The notes beneath the pieces were generated by a model, which was not told the DNA's origin, did no database searches, and saw only the letters and a list, made by a program, of their open reading frames with translations. 45,323 nt of DNA from NCBI GenBank assembly GCA_017613375.1, contig JAGADZ010000068.1, positions 1-45,323 of the forward strand, read 5' to 3'. Source of the DNA: Bacteroidales bacterium (lineage in GTDB: Bacteria > Bacteroidota > Bacteroidia > Bacteroidales > P3). Below are positions 32,777 through 41,186 of the stretch, one piece after another. Position 1 is the first letter of the stretch, and each line of letters begins with the position of its first letter. The position numbers and the translations under genes were made by a program.

Positions 32777-33229
32777 TTTAACGTTAATGTTAACATTAAC
32801 TTTAACATTAACTATAACCTCAGTTAGACATGCCCCCGAACAGTGGTCAACAAGCCATTGAGTTGTTTCTCTATAGAGTCAAGTCTTGACATAATACTCT
32901 CATATTGTTCTTCTGACACATAACCTATATTTTTGGCTATTATCAACTGCGTCTCTGTTTCAAAGGCCGACCCTAAAGAAATACTTAGAAAATGGGAAAA
33001 CTCATTATCAGATATACGGCCAGCACCTTCAGCAATATTTGAGTTTATTGAGACAACTGCACGCTGCAATTGGTCGCATAGACCTTTTTTCTCAAACCAA
33101 GGCATATCTCCTGTTATCTGGTAAACCATGGTTGCCAAATCAACAGACTCTTTCCAGACTGTATAATCTCTAAAATTTCGAATTCCCATGCTATCAAAAG
33201 TTAAAGTTAACGTCAACGTTAATGTTAAT
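32777..33229 (-). mobile_element. Four-helix-bundle element with inverted hexamer repeat arms
   Basis: The left arm 32777-32806 and right arm 33200-33229 are inverted copies (25 of 30 positions match, including 11 in a row, TTAACTTTAAC). Both are built of hexamers TTAACN. They enclose one gene for a four-helix-bundle protein. The element lies between the SPFH stop (33231, directly abutting) and the RHH gene start, i.e. inside what looks like one operon. In RNA the arms could pair and loop out the gene, as in 23S rRNA intervening sequences. No transposase is present. Confidence 0.6.
32824..33189 (-). CDS. Four-helix-bundle protein (23S rRNA intervening-sequence family)
   Basis: 121 residues from ATG 33189 (MGIRNFRDYTVWKESVDLATMVYQIT). 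Conserved features are the opening FRDYTVWKESVDLA, the LCDQLQRAVVSINSNIAEGAGR core and FLSISLGSAFETETQLIIA. Members are encoded in intervening sequences of 23S rRNA genes in some bacteria and are structurally related to Avd, the accessory protein of diversity-generating retroelements. They bind nucleic acid through a positively charged pentamer; the cellular role is not settled. An in-frame start at 33216 would translate the repeat arm (MTLTLTF) and is rejected. Confidence 0.88.
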   Translation of the reverse strand: MGIRNFRDYTVWKESVDLATMVYQITGDMPWFEKKGLCDQLQRAVVSINSNIAEGAGRISDNEFSHFLSISLGSAFETETQLIIAKNIGYVSEEQYESIMSRLDSIEKQLNGLLTTVRGHV

Positions 33230-33230
33230 A

Positions 33231-34217
33231 TTAGTATATACTACCCGTATTAATCACTGGACTTGCACTTTCGTCGGCACAGAGCACTACGAGGAGGTTG
33301 CTTACCATGGTGGCTTTCTTCTCTTCGTCGAGCTGCACCACTTCGCGTTCGCTGAGCTTGTTGAGAGCCAGCTCGACCATCGACACGGCACCCTCGACAA
33401 TCTTCTCGCGGGCCGAGATTATGGCGTCGGCCTGCTGACGACGCAGCATCACGCTGGCAATCTCCGAGGCATAAGCCAGATAGTTGATGCGAGCCTCTAT
33501 GACCTCGATACCCGCGATGCTCAAGCGGCTGCGGAGCTCATTCTCAAGCTGGGTGTTAATCTCCTCGGCACCGCTGCGGAGCGTCAATTCCGCGTTGTTG
33601 TGGTCCATGTTGTCGTAGGCATAGTGGCCTGCCACCTTACGCAGGGCTGCGTCGCTCTGCACATGGACAAAGCTGTCATACCCCTTCAGTTGCTGTGCGT
33701 TCTGTGCATTCTGTGCATTCTGTGTCGTTGTCTGAAGAGTATCCACATCGATATCGAAAACAGCCTTGTAGGTGTCGGCGATCTTCCACACAAGCACCAA
33801 ACCAATCATGATAGGATTACCGTTTTTGTCGTTCACCTTTATCGGAGGCACATCCATGTTGCGAGCCCGCAACGATATCTTACGTTTGGCATAGAACGGA
33901 TTGATCCAGAAAAAGCCGTTCTGACGCACCGTGCCGCTGTAACGGCCAAAGAAAGTGAGCACTCTCGACTGGTTGGGCTGGATTATCATGAAACCTATGC
34001 AGTGCAGGATATATACAAAGAAAAGTATTATACCCGAAAGAATAGGCAACAATACCATCGCCGTAGGTTCGCCGTCCGCCGGATTGATCATGCCGTCAAG
34101 TCCAGACATCCAGACAATCAACAGTATTATACCCACAAGCATTACAAGATTAATAATCAGATGCAGGAAGCCATTGTTCTTCCCTTTAAGCTGTTTGTTA
34201 AACTCTTTTGTTTCCAT
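33231..34217 (-). CDS. SPFH/Band 7 domain membrane protein
   Basis: 328 residues. Two N-terminal membrane helices (about 20-38 and 52-74) are followed by the SPFH start IIQPNQSRVLTFFGRYSGTV and the core KISLRARNMDVPPIKVNDKNGNPIMIGLVLVWKI. A coiled C-terminal part (ASVMLRRQQADAIISAREKIVEGAVSMVE) is typical of the family, which forms membrane-associated rings or scaffolds. It contains an in-frame 9-base microsatellite giving NAQNAQNAQ. It is first in the SPFH-RHH-membrane protein set and has its own promoter with paired palindromes. Confidence 0.9.
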   Translation of the reverse strand: METKEFNKQLKGKNNGFLHLIINLVMLVGIILLIVWMSGLDGMINPADGEPTAMVLLPILSGIILFFVYILHCIGFMIIQPNQSRVLTFFGRYSGTVRQNGFFWINPFYAKRKISLRARNMDVPPIKVNDKNGNPIMIGLVLVWKIADTYKAVFDIDVDTLQTTTQNAQNAQNAQQLKGYDSFVHVQSDAALRKVAGHYAYDNMDHNNAELTLRSGAEEINTQLENELRSRLSIAGIEVIEARINYLAYASEIASVMLRRQQADAIISAREKIVEGAVSMVELALNKLSEREVVQLDEEKKATMVSNLLVVLCADESASPVINTGSIY

Positions 34218-34271
34218 TGTTCTATAATTTAAATTTATTTCAATCAGTGATTTAGAATGATTATTTATTCT

Positions 34272-34290
34272 GATATCATTTTGATATCAC
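34272..34290. promoter_or_regulatory. Two TGATATCA palindromes one helical turn apart, putative operator
   Basis: TGATATCA occurs at 34272-34279 and 34283-34290, start to start 11 bases. Each is a perfect palindrome. They lie just downstream of the SPFH -7 box, over the predicted start site. Spacing on one DNA face suits cooperative binding by dimers such as the RHH protein encoded in the same operon. Confidence 0.5.
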
Positions 34291-34295
34291 TTTGC

Positions 34296-34325
34296 AAAAA
34301 TACACAGTTTTTTTTAACCACCAAA
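34296..34325 (-). promoter_or_regulatory. Promoter of the SPFH gene set
   Basis: Minus-strand TATTTTTG (34296-34303) is a perfect TAnnTTTG, with TTTG at 34322-34325 as -33 box, 18 bases apart. Confidence 0.75.
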
Positions 34326-34365
34326 AAAAAAATGAAAAAAAAATAAAAAATCACTACTTTCAGTG

Positions 34366-34397
34366 ATTGCACATATTAAATAGTATCAATAATTTTG
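34366..34397 (+). promoter_or_regulatory. Promoter of feoAB
   Basis: A perfect -7 box TAATTTTG (34390-34397) has a TTG (34367-34369) 20 bases upstream. The start codon is only 27 bases downstream, so the leader is short. No obvious Fur box was recognised. Confidence 0.75.
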
Positions 34398-34423
34398 CAG
34401 ATTGAAAAAATAGATACATATAT

Positions 34424-36868
34424 ATGTTATTATCTGAACTACAGTCAGGTGAAAGCGGCATAGTGGTACGTGTGTCGGGTCACGGAGCCTTCAGGAAACG
34501 CATCATAGAGATGGGTTTCATCAAAGGTGTGACCGTGGAGGCCATACTCAACGCTCCGCTGAAAGACCCTATAAAATATAAGATAATGAATTTTGAGGTG
34601 TCGTTGCGACGCAGCGATGCCTCCAAAGTGGAAATAGTCAGTGAGAAGGAAGCCGAACGTGAAATCGTCAACCACGATGACTACAGACCTCTTGAAGTTC
34701 CGGAATGCAGTGCCATGCACCATATCGCCGCCGAACGCAGCAAGACCATCAATGTGGCGCTTGTGGGCAATCCCAACTGTGGCAAGACCAGTATCTTCAA
34801 CATAGCCGCCCATGCCCACGAACATGTCGGCAACTACAGCGGAGTCACCGTTGATGAGAAAGTGGGTACCTTTGAATATGGCGGCCACACCTTCAATCTT
34901 GTCGACCTCCCCGGCACATATTCACTGAGTGCCTACTCTCCCGAAGAGCTGTATGTGCGTCGCCATATCATAGACAAATCCCCTGACATCATCTTGAATG
35001 TCGTGGACGGCAGCAACCTCGAGCGTAACCTGTACCTCACCACCCAGCTGATAGACATGGACATCACCATGGTCATGGCTTTGAATATGTATGACGAGCT
35101 TCAGAAGAGTGGCGACAAATTGGACATCGAGCAACTCAGTACCCTGTTAGGCATGCCCATAATACCCACCACAGGACGTAACGGCGACGGCATCAACAAA
35201 CTGTTTGACAAGATAATCGAAGTCTTTGAAGGTCGCGATGACAAGAGCCGTCATATCCACGTCAACCATGGACGCGAATTGGAGAGACATATCAAGAAGC
35301 TGCGTACAGAGCTCTATGAACATGGTTTCAGCGACGAGTTGTCCACACGATTCCTGAGTATCAAGTTGCTTGAGAACGACAAACAATTGGAGCAGTATGC
35401 CGCCGAACATGACCCCGACGGCAGTGTGCTCAAGATGCGCGACCATATCGCCGAAGAGTTCCTGAGAGGCAACCGCCATACGGTAGACGACAGCGAGCAT
35501 ATCCGTGAGGCCCATGCCAACGAAGCACATCCGCATCAAGATATCGAAAGTGCCATAACCGACGCGAAATATGCTTTCGTGCGTGGTGCCCTGGCAGAGT
35601 GTTATGTAAAAAATGAGAAGACCTCCCTGCACCAGATGACCGACAAGATTGATGCCGTGGTGACGCACCGCTGGCTTGGATACCCTGTGTTCCTGATTGT
35701 CATGTTCATCACTTTCTTCTGCACCTTCGCCATAGGGCAGTACCCTATGGACTGGATTGACGACCTGTTTTCCTGGCTGGGCGACATTGTGGGAGGCTCA
35801 ATGAAAGAAGGGCCGCTTCGCAGCATGCTTGTCGACGGCATCATAAGCGGCGTCGGCTCTGTCATAGTGTTCCTTCCCAACATACTGATACTCTACCTCT
35901 TCATTTCCTTTATGGAAGACAGCGGTTATATGGCCCGTGCCGCTTTCATCATGGATAAGATGATGCACAAAATGGGTCTGCATGGCAAGAGTTTCATACC
36001 GATGATAATGGGATTTGGCTGCAACGTCCCCGCCATCATGGCCACCCGCACCATCGAAGACCGCAAAAGCCGCCTGCTCACCATGCTTGTCATCCCCATG
36101 ATGAGCTGCTCGGCACGAATACCCACCTATGTCATCCTCATCAGCGCTTTCTTCAGCCACCACGCCGCAGTGATACTTACAGGGCTATACCTCGCAGGGA
36201 TGCTAATGGCCATCCTTATGGCCAAACTGTTCAGCCGTTTCGTGGTGAAAGGCGACAGCCTTCCGTTCGTCATGGAACTCCCGCCCTACCGTATGCCTAC
36301 AGCAAAGTCAGTATTTCGCCACACATGGGAGAAAGGCAAGGAATATCTAAAGAAAATGGGCACCATTATCCTCGGAGCCAGCATATTGATATGGGCACTG
36401 GGATATTTCCCGCACCATGACCGTTATCAAACAGCCCACGAGCAAATGGAGCATTCATTTCTGGGCATCATCGGCAAAACCGTGGAGCCTGCCCTGGAAC
36501 CCTGCGGTTTCGACTGGCGTCAAAGCGTGTCGCTCCTCGCCGGTGTGGCAGCCAAAGAAGTGGTCGCCAGCACCATGGGGGTCCTTTATGCCTCTGCCGA
36601 AGAGGAAGCGGCAATTGATGAGGCCGGTATTGACAGCGAAGAGGGCTCTCTGAGGATTTCGCGTCTCGTAAGTGGTAACATGACGCCCCTCTCCGCGGCG
36701 AGCATGCTGATATTCATACTCCTTTATATGCCCTGCCTCTCTACGATAATAGCCATCAAGAACGAGAGCGGCAAATGGAAATGGGCCTTTTTTACAATGG
36801 CCTATACCATAGGCGTGGCATGGATAACATCGACCCTCTTCTTTCAGATAGGGACATTATTATTATAG
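34424..36868 (+). CDS. feoB: Ferrous iron transporter FeoA-FeoB fusion
   Basis: 814 residues. An N-terminal FeoA SH3-like domain (1-75, LSELQSGESGIVVRVSG...GFIKGVTVEAILNAPLKDPI) is fused to FeoB. The G domain has P-loop GNPNCGKT (115-122), G3 DLPGTYSLSAYSPEE and G4 NMYD. A helical regulatory domain follows, then the membrane domain with two gate motifs, including MGFGCNVPAIMATRTIEDRKSRLLTMLVIPMMSCSARIP and its paired Cys residues. It imports Fe2+ across the inner membrane. The FeoA-FeoB fusion is common in Bacteroidota. A Cys-rich small protein follows after two bases. Confidence 0.95.
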   Translation: MLLSELQSGESGIVVRVSGHGAFRKRIIEMGFIKGVTVEAILNAPLKDPIKYKIMNFEVSLRRSDASKVEIVSEKEAEREIVNHDDYRPLEVPECSAMHHIAAERSKTINVALVGNPNCGKTSIFNIAAHAHEHVGNYSGVTVDEKVGTFEYGGHTFNLVDLPGTYSLSAYSPEELYVRRHIIDKSPDIILNVVDGSNLERNLYLTTQLIDMDITMVMALNMYDELQKSGDKLDIEQLSTLLGMPIIPTTGRNGDGINKLFDKIIEVFEGRDDKSRHIHVNHGRELERHIKKLRTELYEHGFSDELSTRFLSIKLLENDKQLEQYAAEHDPDGSVLKMRDHIAEEFLRGNRHTVDDSEHIREAHANEAHPHQDIESAITDAKYAFVRGALAECYVKNEKTSLHQMTDKIDAVVTHRWLGYPVFLIVMFITFFCTFAIGQYPMDWIDDLFSWLGDIVGGSMKEGPLRSMLVDGIISGVGSVIVFLPNILILYLFISFMEDSGYMARAAFIMDKMMHKMGLHGKSFIPMIMGFGCNVPAIMATRTIEDRKSRLLTMLVIPMMSCSARIPTYVILISAFFSHHAAVILTGLYLAGMLMAILMAKLFSRFVVKGDSLPFVMELPPYRMPTAKSVFRHTWEKGKEYLKKMGTIILGASILIWALGYFPHHDRYQTAHEQMEHSFLGIIGKTVEPALEPCGFDWRQSVSLLAGVAAKEVVASTMGVLYASAEEEAAIDEAGIDSEEGSLRISRLVSGNMTPLSAASMLIFILLYMPCLSTIIAIKNESGKWKWAFFTMAYTIGVAWITSTLFFQIGTLLL

Positions 36869-36870
36869 AG

Positions 36871-37053
36871 ATGATACAAAAGGCCTTAGTACTCTTGGCG
36901 GTTGCCGTGACATCGTTTTTTGCCGTCCGGGGCGTTGTACGAACCCTGAAAGGCAAGAGAGGCTGCTCTTGTCAGGACTGCCCCCTGTCCCACGGCAAGG
37001 AATGCCACTGCCATGCCGACATCCCTGACATTAGTTTAGGCGACGAGCAGTAA
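36871..37053 (+). CDS. FeoB-associated Cys-rich membrane protein
   Basis: 60 residues starting at ATG 36871, two bases after the feoB stop. One membrane helix (about 4-24) is followed by a short Cys/His-rich tail: CSCQDCPLSHGKECHCH, five Cys and two His. This matches the FeoB-associated Cys-rich family, thought to help Feo function, perhaps through iron or an iron-sulfur centre. A longer frame from 36775 overlaps feoB and is rejected. It ends five bases before the convergent dehydrogenase stop. Confidence 0.85.
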   Translation: MIQKALVLLAVAVTSFFAVRGVVRTLKGKRGCSCQDCPLSHGKECHCHADIPDISLGDEQ

Positions 37054-37058
37054 AGACC

Positions 37059-37904
37059 TCATACTTTCTTGACCTTTATCCTTGCCGAACGGCGCATCAG
37101 GGCATCCCACCAACGTACAGGCAGAAGCCTGTGCAGGAATACCAGAGCATGTGATGCACGGCCGATACGGTAACGCGGCCGTGGCCGGCGGCTGTTGACG
37201 GCACGCGAGATAGCCCTTGTCACCACCGAAGGCGACGAAAGCAGATTTCCCGAATAGCCGTAACGCATCATATCGGCCATTCCGAGGGCGGCATGCTCGT
37301 AGGGAGTGCCTGCTGAGCAATCGGCGAGATGGTTGGCGGCGATAATGCCCCAGTCGGTCTTGATACCGCCGGGTTCAATAATGGAGACATCTATGCCGAA
37401 AGGCTTCATCTCCATGCGGAGAGCGTCGCTGAAAGCCTCGACCGAGAACTTCGACACATGATACCATCCTCCGAAATAGAGCACCATCTTTCCGGCTATG
37501 GACGAGGTATTGATGATACGTCCCCTCTTCTGCTCACGCATGACGGGAATCACAAGCTTGCACATCTGCGCCAGTCCGAACACATTGACCTCCATCTGGC
37601 GGCGGGCCTCCTCCATGGACACATTCTCTATGGCGCCGAAATAGCCGTAGCCTGCATTGTTTACAAGCACATCTATACGGCCTTCGGCATCGAGAAGGCT
37701 CTTCACGCACAGCTCCATGGACTTCTGGTCGGTGACATCCAGCGGCAATGGCACCACGCCGTCGGAACGCAGCGGTTCCATAAGCGCCACCCTTCGTGCC
37801 GCGGCATAGACGCGGTGTCCCTGACGTGCAAGAGTGCGTGCCGTGTCAAAACCGATACCGCTACTGGCACCTGTGACAAGTATAACAAATTCTTTATTCC
37901 CCAT
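37059..37904 (-). CDS. Short-chain dehydrogenase/reductase (SDR)
   Basis: 281 residues. NAD(P)-binding motif TGASSGIG (11-18), structural NNAG (82-85), catalytic Ser134/135, Tyr148 and Lys152 in YHVSK. An Arg-rich segment after the first beta-alpha unit (AAARR) suggests NADPH preference. The C-terminal extension (LHRLLPVRWWDALMRRSARIKVKKV) is hydrophobic and basic, like membrane-associated SDRs. Classical SDR fold; substrate unknown. It is transcribed alone; the upstream gap holds heptamer repeats. Confidence 0.88.
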   Translation of the reverse strand: MGNKEFVILVTGASSGIGFDTARTLARQGHRVYAAARRVALMEPLRSDGVVPLPLDVTDQKSMELCVKSLLDAEGRIDVLVNNAGYGYFGAIENVSMEEARRQMEVNVFGLAQMCKLVIPVMREQKRGRIINTSSIAGKMVLYFGGWYHVSKFSVEAFSDALRMEMKPFGIDVSIIEPGGIKTDWGIIAANHLADCSAGTPYEHAALGMADMMRYGYSGNLLSSPSVVTRAISRAVNSRRPRPRYRIGRASHALVFLHRLLPVRWWDALMRRSARIKVKKV

Positions 37905-37930
37905 AGCGAAACTGTTTTTATAATGTTTAA

Positions 37931-38040
37931 AGGTATACGAGGTGTGAGGTGTGAGGTGTGAGGTATGAGGTTGGTAAAGTTTATAGGTTAAAGGTTATTG
38001 TTTAAAGTTTAAAGAAAATAATTTTCGTCTTCGTTTTCGT
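37931..38040 (+). repeat. Heptamer-repeat intergenic element, copy 2
   Basis: TGAGGTG units repeated three times plus TGAGGTA, then TTGGTAAAGTTTATAGGTTA, TTTAAAG runs and TTTTCGTCTTCGTTTTCGT. Same composite as at 31523-31610, in the same orientation relative to the neighbouring genes. Confidence 0.75.
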
Positions 38041-38062
38041 CAATAAGAGTTAAGGTTAAAAG

Positions 38063-38090
38063 AGGGGCAGGATGTCTCTATCCCGCCCCT
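38063..38090 (-). terminator. Terminator of the coiled-coil lipoprotein gene
   Basis: On the minus strand AGGGGCGGGAT pairs with ATCCTGCCCCT (one G-T pair) around a six-base loop, followed by CTTTT. It lies 27 bases past the stop at 38117. Confidence 0.8.
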
Positions 38091-38116
38091 GTTCTTTCCT
38101 TATGTAATATTCTTTT

Positions 38117-38995
38117 TTATTTCTTTGTGGAGACCACCAGATAGTCAGTGTATTTCCAGAATGCGTTGACATCCTTGATTACGAGGTAGGCCACCTTCTT
38201 CGGGTCGTTCTCGTCCATCACGAGTTCATAGGAGCCTTCGGGATGTTTGGAGATAACCTCCACCTTGTACTGGTTGATGGCGATAGTGGTAACCTTGGTA
38301 CGGTCGATAGTCTTGAAATGACTGACATCCATATTGGAATTGGTGTTCTGTCTCTTGCCGATACCGATGAATCCGCCGCTTTTGTTCACGATACCCAGAT
38401 TCTTCAGTTCTGTGTAAGTGCCCACGATATAGTAAGCCTTGTTAGCCTCGTTGGCCTGGTAAGCGATGTAGTCATCCTTTTCCTGGTTAGCCTGGGTCAG
38501 TTCGGAGACATTAGCCGAGAGCTGGCGTATGGTGGCGCGGCTGATAGTGAGTTCCTGCATCAAGTCGTTAATCTGCTGTTCCTGCTCAGCTACACGGTTG
38601 TTGAGACCTTCGATGAATTCCTGCAGCTTGGAGTTTTCCTTGCCGAGGTTGGCGATTTTAGCGTTGAGGGCAGCGATTTTCTCCTTGTTGGTAGCCAACA
38701 TGCTCTCGATAATAGCCAGCTGGTCTGTAATCTGGCCTTTGACACGGGCGTTCATCTCGGGATTGCTGACCTTGAGAGCGTTCACCTGGCTGTAGCGTGC
38801 CGAGATATCCGCGAGATTTGTCTCGATATCGTTGAGGACCTCGAAAAGTGCGTCAATCTCGCTGTCTTTGGCATCCACGATAGCCTGAAGAGAATCAAGT
38901 TTCTGCTGTGCGGCGGCTCTTTCAGCCTCGTCGCCCTTGCAAGCGGCAAAGAGCATCGACAAAGCGGCCAATCCTACAAAAAAAAGTTTTTTCAT
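38117..38995 (-). CDS. Coiled-coil lipoprotein, family not recognised
   Basis: 292 residues. The signal peptide ends in lipobox LFAAC (Cys19). Residues about 25-185 are almost all heptad-like helix (AAQQKLDSLQAIVDAKDSEIDAL ... NRVAEQEQQINDLMQEL ... NVSELTQANQEKDDYI), a long coiled coil. A small globular C-terminal domain follows (AYYIVGTYTELKNLGIVNKSGGFIGIG ... AFWKYTDYLVVSTKK), seen in other Bacteroidota lipoproteins. It is likely a periplasmic or outer-membrane spacer; function unknown. Single-gene unit with terminator at 38063-38090. Confidence 0.8.
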   Translation of the reverse strand: MKKLFFVGLAALSMLFAACKGDEAERAAAQQKLDSLQAIVDAKDSEIDALFEVLNDIETNLADISARYSQVNALKVSNPEMNARVKGQITDQLAIIESMLATNKEKIAALNAKIANLGKENSKLQEFIEGLNNRVAEQEQQINDLMQELTISRATIRQLSANVSELTQANQEKDDYIAYQANEANKAYYIVGTYTELKNLGIVNKSGGFIGIGKRQNTNSNMDVSHFKTIDRTKVTTIAINQYKVEVISKHPEGSYELVMDENDPKKVAYLVIKDVNAFWKYTDYLVVSTKK

Positions 38996-39137
38996 GTTCT
39001 TATTCGGATAATATGTTAGACAATAAATTGTTTAAACTGCGTTATCTTTTTGGTAAAACGGACATCGAAAAATATTATTGTTGCTATTTTGAAAAAATAT
39101 TTTCGTTCTGTCCTTTTCAGAGACAAAAACAGACAAT

Positions 39138-41186
39138 ATGACATCCACTGATAAACAGTCAAACATTCTGCTCTGCGAATGGGACACCCCATTCCAGACA
39201 CCGCCTTTCAAGCAGATTCATGACGAAGACTATATTCCGGCTCTGGAGGCAGCGATACATGAGGCAGAAAGAGGTATTGCCTCTATTGCTTCGCAGGAGT
39301 CCGCGCCCACTTTTGAGAACACCATAGAGGCTCTTGAAAAGAATGATGAGAAGATAGACCGTATCAGCAATTTGCTGTTCAACCTCAACGAATGCAACAC
39401 CAACGAAGAGATGCAGCAGGTGGTCATGACTGCCACTACGGAGCTGACACGCTACAGCAACAACGTTTTTATGGACGAGTCCCTGTACAAAAGGGTGCAA
39501 TATCTTTACGACCGTCGCAACGAGATGTCTTTCAACAGCGAGCAGCTGCAGGTCCTTGACAACTACCACCTCTCTTTTGTGCGTCATGGTGCCGGACTCG
39601 ATGAAGAGAGTAAGAAAAAGTTCGCCGACAACGCCGAGAGACTCGCCATCCTCAGCGAGAAATTCAACCAGAATGCCTTGGCCGACACCAACAACTACCT
39701 GCTTCACATCACCGACGAGAAAGAGCTCAGCGGATTGCCGCAAAACAATATCGAAGCCGCTGCCGCCGAGGCAGCGTCACGCAAGATGGAGGGTTGGGTG
39801 TTCACTCTGGCATTCCCCTCCTATGGTCCTTTCATGCGTCATGCCGACAGCCGCAGTCTCCGCGAAGAGCTCTGGCGTGCCTACAACAGTCGTGGCAACA
39901 GGGGTACAGACAACGACAACAACGAAATCATCCGTGAGATTGTCAACCTGCGTCTCTGTCAGGCCAGGCTCACAGGCCATCCCGACTATGCCGACTACCG
40001 GCTGAGCAATACCATGGCGCAGACTACCGCAACGGTGAAGCGTTTCTTGGAGGGCTTGCTCGAAGCCTCCTACCCTATAGCCGTGAGGGAAGTCGCCGAA
40101 CTCGAAGACTACGCACGTAATCTTGGAGCCGAGTTGCCTCTGCAACAATGGGATTTTGCCTACTACAGCGAGAAACTCCGCAAAGAACGCTACGACTTCG
40201 ACAACGAACTGCTACGGTCCTATTTCCCGATAGAAAAAGTGCGGCAGGGCATCTTTGGGCTGTACAACAGCCTCTATGGGCTCACCTTCACCGAGAACAG
40301 CATTATTGAAGTGTACCATCCCGACGTGAAGGTGTATGAAGTCCGTGATGGAGAAAGACTGATGGGTCTGCTGTACCTGGATATGCATCCCCGGCCCAAT
40401 AAACGCAGCGGAGCCTGGATGACCGATTTCCGCGGACAGAGCAATATTGACGGGCACGAAGTGCGACCGCTCATACAGATAGTGTGCAATTTCACCAAAC
40501 CTGTCGGAGAGAAGCCCTCCCTGCTGAGTTTCGATGAAGTGAAGACTTTCATGCACGAGTTCGGCCATGCCATGCATGGTATGCTCAGCGACGTTCACTA
40601 TCCCTCGGTGAGTGGCACATCGGTACGGCATGATTTCGTGGAGATGCCGTCGCAGGTCATGGAGAACTGGTGCTACGAGACCTCCTTCCTCAACACCTTC
40701 GCAGAGCACTACCAAAGCGGAGAGCCTATCCCCGAGGACTATATCGAAAAGATTCGTCGATGCCAGCAGTACCATGCAGGCTATCTCTGTCTGCGACAGC
40801 TGAACCTCGGCATGACCGACATGGCCTACCACACTATCACAGAGGCCCTTCGTGAAGATACACGTGCCGACCTTTTCGAGCACAAGATAATGAAAGAGCT
40901 GCTGCCAGTCAATGAAAGCACCTGCACAAGCACCTCATTCACACATATCTTCTGTGGAGGCTATGCCGCCGGCTACTACGGCTACAAATGGGCCGAAGTA
41001 CTCGATGCCGACATATTCTCAAAATTCAAGGCCAACGGCATCTTCGACAAAGCCACGGCAACAGCATTCCGCCGGGAGATACTGAGCAAAGGAGGCAGTG
41101 AACATCCTGCCGTGTTGTTCCGAAATTTCATGGGTCGGGAGCCCGACAACAAAGCCTTCATGCAACGGTGTGGCTTTACAGTGTAG
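39138..41186 (+). CDS. dcp: M3-family peptidase, peptidyl-dipeptidase Dcp-like
   Basis: 682 residues. Zinc-metallopeptidase cleaving dipeptides or short peptides. The HExxH motif is His473-Glu474-Phe-Gly-His477 (FMHEFGHAMHG) and the third zinc ligand is Glu502 in HDFVEMPSQV. The N-terminal helical half (FKQIHDEDYIPALEAAIHEAE) matches M3A enzymes. There is no signal peptide, so it is probably cytoplasmic; some Bacteroidota Dcp are secreted. Its end overlaps the convergent esterase gene by 11 bases (41176-41186). Confidence 0.93.
   Translation: MTSTDKQSNILLCEWDTPFQTPPFKQIHDEDYIPALEAAIHEAERGIASIASQESAPTFENTIEALEKNDEKIDRISNLLFNLNECNTNEEMQQVVMTATTELTRYSNNVFMDESLYKRVQYLYDRRNEMSFNSEQLQVLDNYHLSFVRHGAGLDEESKKKFADNAERLAILSEKFNQNALADTNNYLLHITDEKELSGLPQNNIEAAAAEAASRKMEGWVFTLAFPSYGPFMRHADSRSLREELWRAYNSRGNRGTDNDNNEIIREIVNLRLCQARLTGHPDYADYRLSNTMAQTTATVKRFLEGLLEASYPIAVREVAELEDYARNLGAELPLQQWDFAYYSEKLRKERYDFDNELLRSYFPIEKVRQGIFGLYNSLYGLTFTENSIIEVYHPDVKVYEVRDGERLMGLLYLDMHPRPNKRSGAWMTDFRGQSNIDGHEVRPLIQIVCNFTKPVGEKPSLLSFDEVKTFMHEFGHAMHGMLSDVHYPSVSGTSVRHDFVEMPSQVMENWCYETSFLNTFAEHYQSGEPIPEDYIEKIRRCQQYHAGYLCLRQLNLGMTDMAYHTITEALREDTRADLFEHKIMKELLPVNESTCTSTSFTHIFCGGYAAGYYGYKWAEVLDADIFSKFKANGIFDKATATAFRREILSKGGSEHPAVLFRNFMGREPDNKAFMQRCGFTV

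Noticed and set aside
33190..33216. Upstream start of the four-helix-bundle protein (MTLTLTFDS)
   Set aside because: Those codons are the repeat arm; family homology starts at the ATG at 33189.
32824..33229. Diversity-generating retroelement, because the four-helix-bundle family includes Avd
   Set aside because: No reverse transcriptase, template repeat or variable repeat is present in the window.
33222..34232. Plus-strand 336-residue ORF opposite the SPFH gene
   Set aside because: It is the complement of the SPFH coding sequence and has no recognisable domain.
36775..36870. Longer start for the Feo Cys-rich protein
   Set aside because: The extension overlaps feoB in another frame; the membrane helix and Cys motif follow the ATG at 36871.
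37931..38040. CRISPR array
   Set aside because: Repeats are contiguous degenerate heptamers without spacers, and no cas genes are near.
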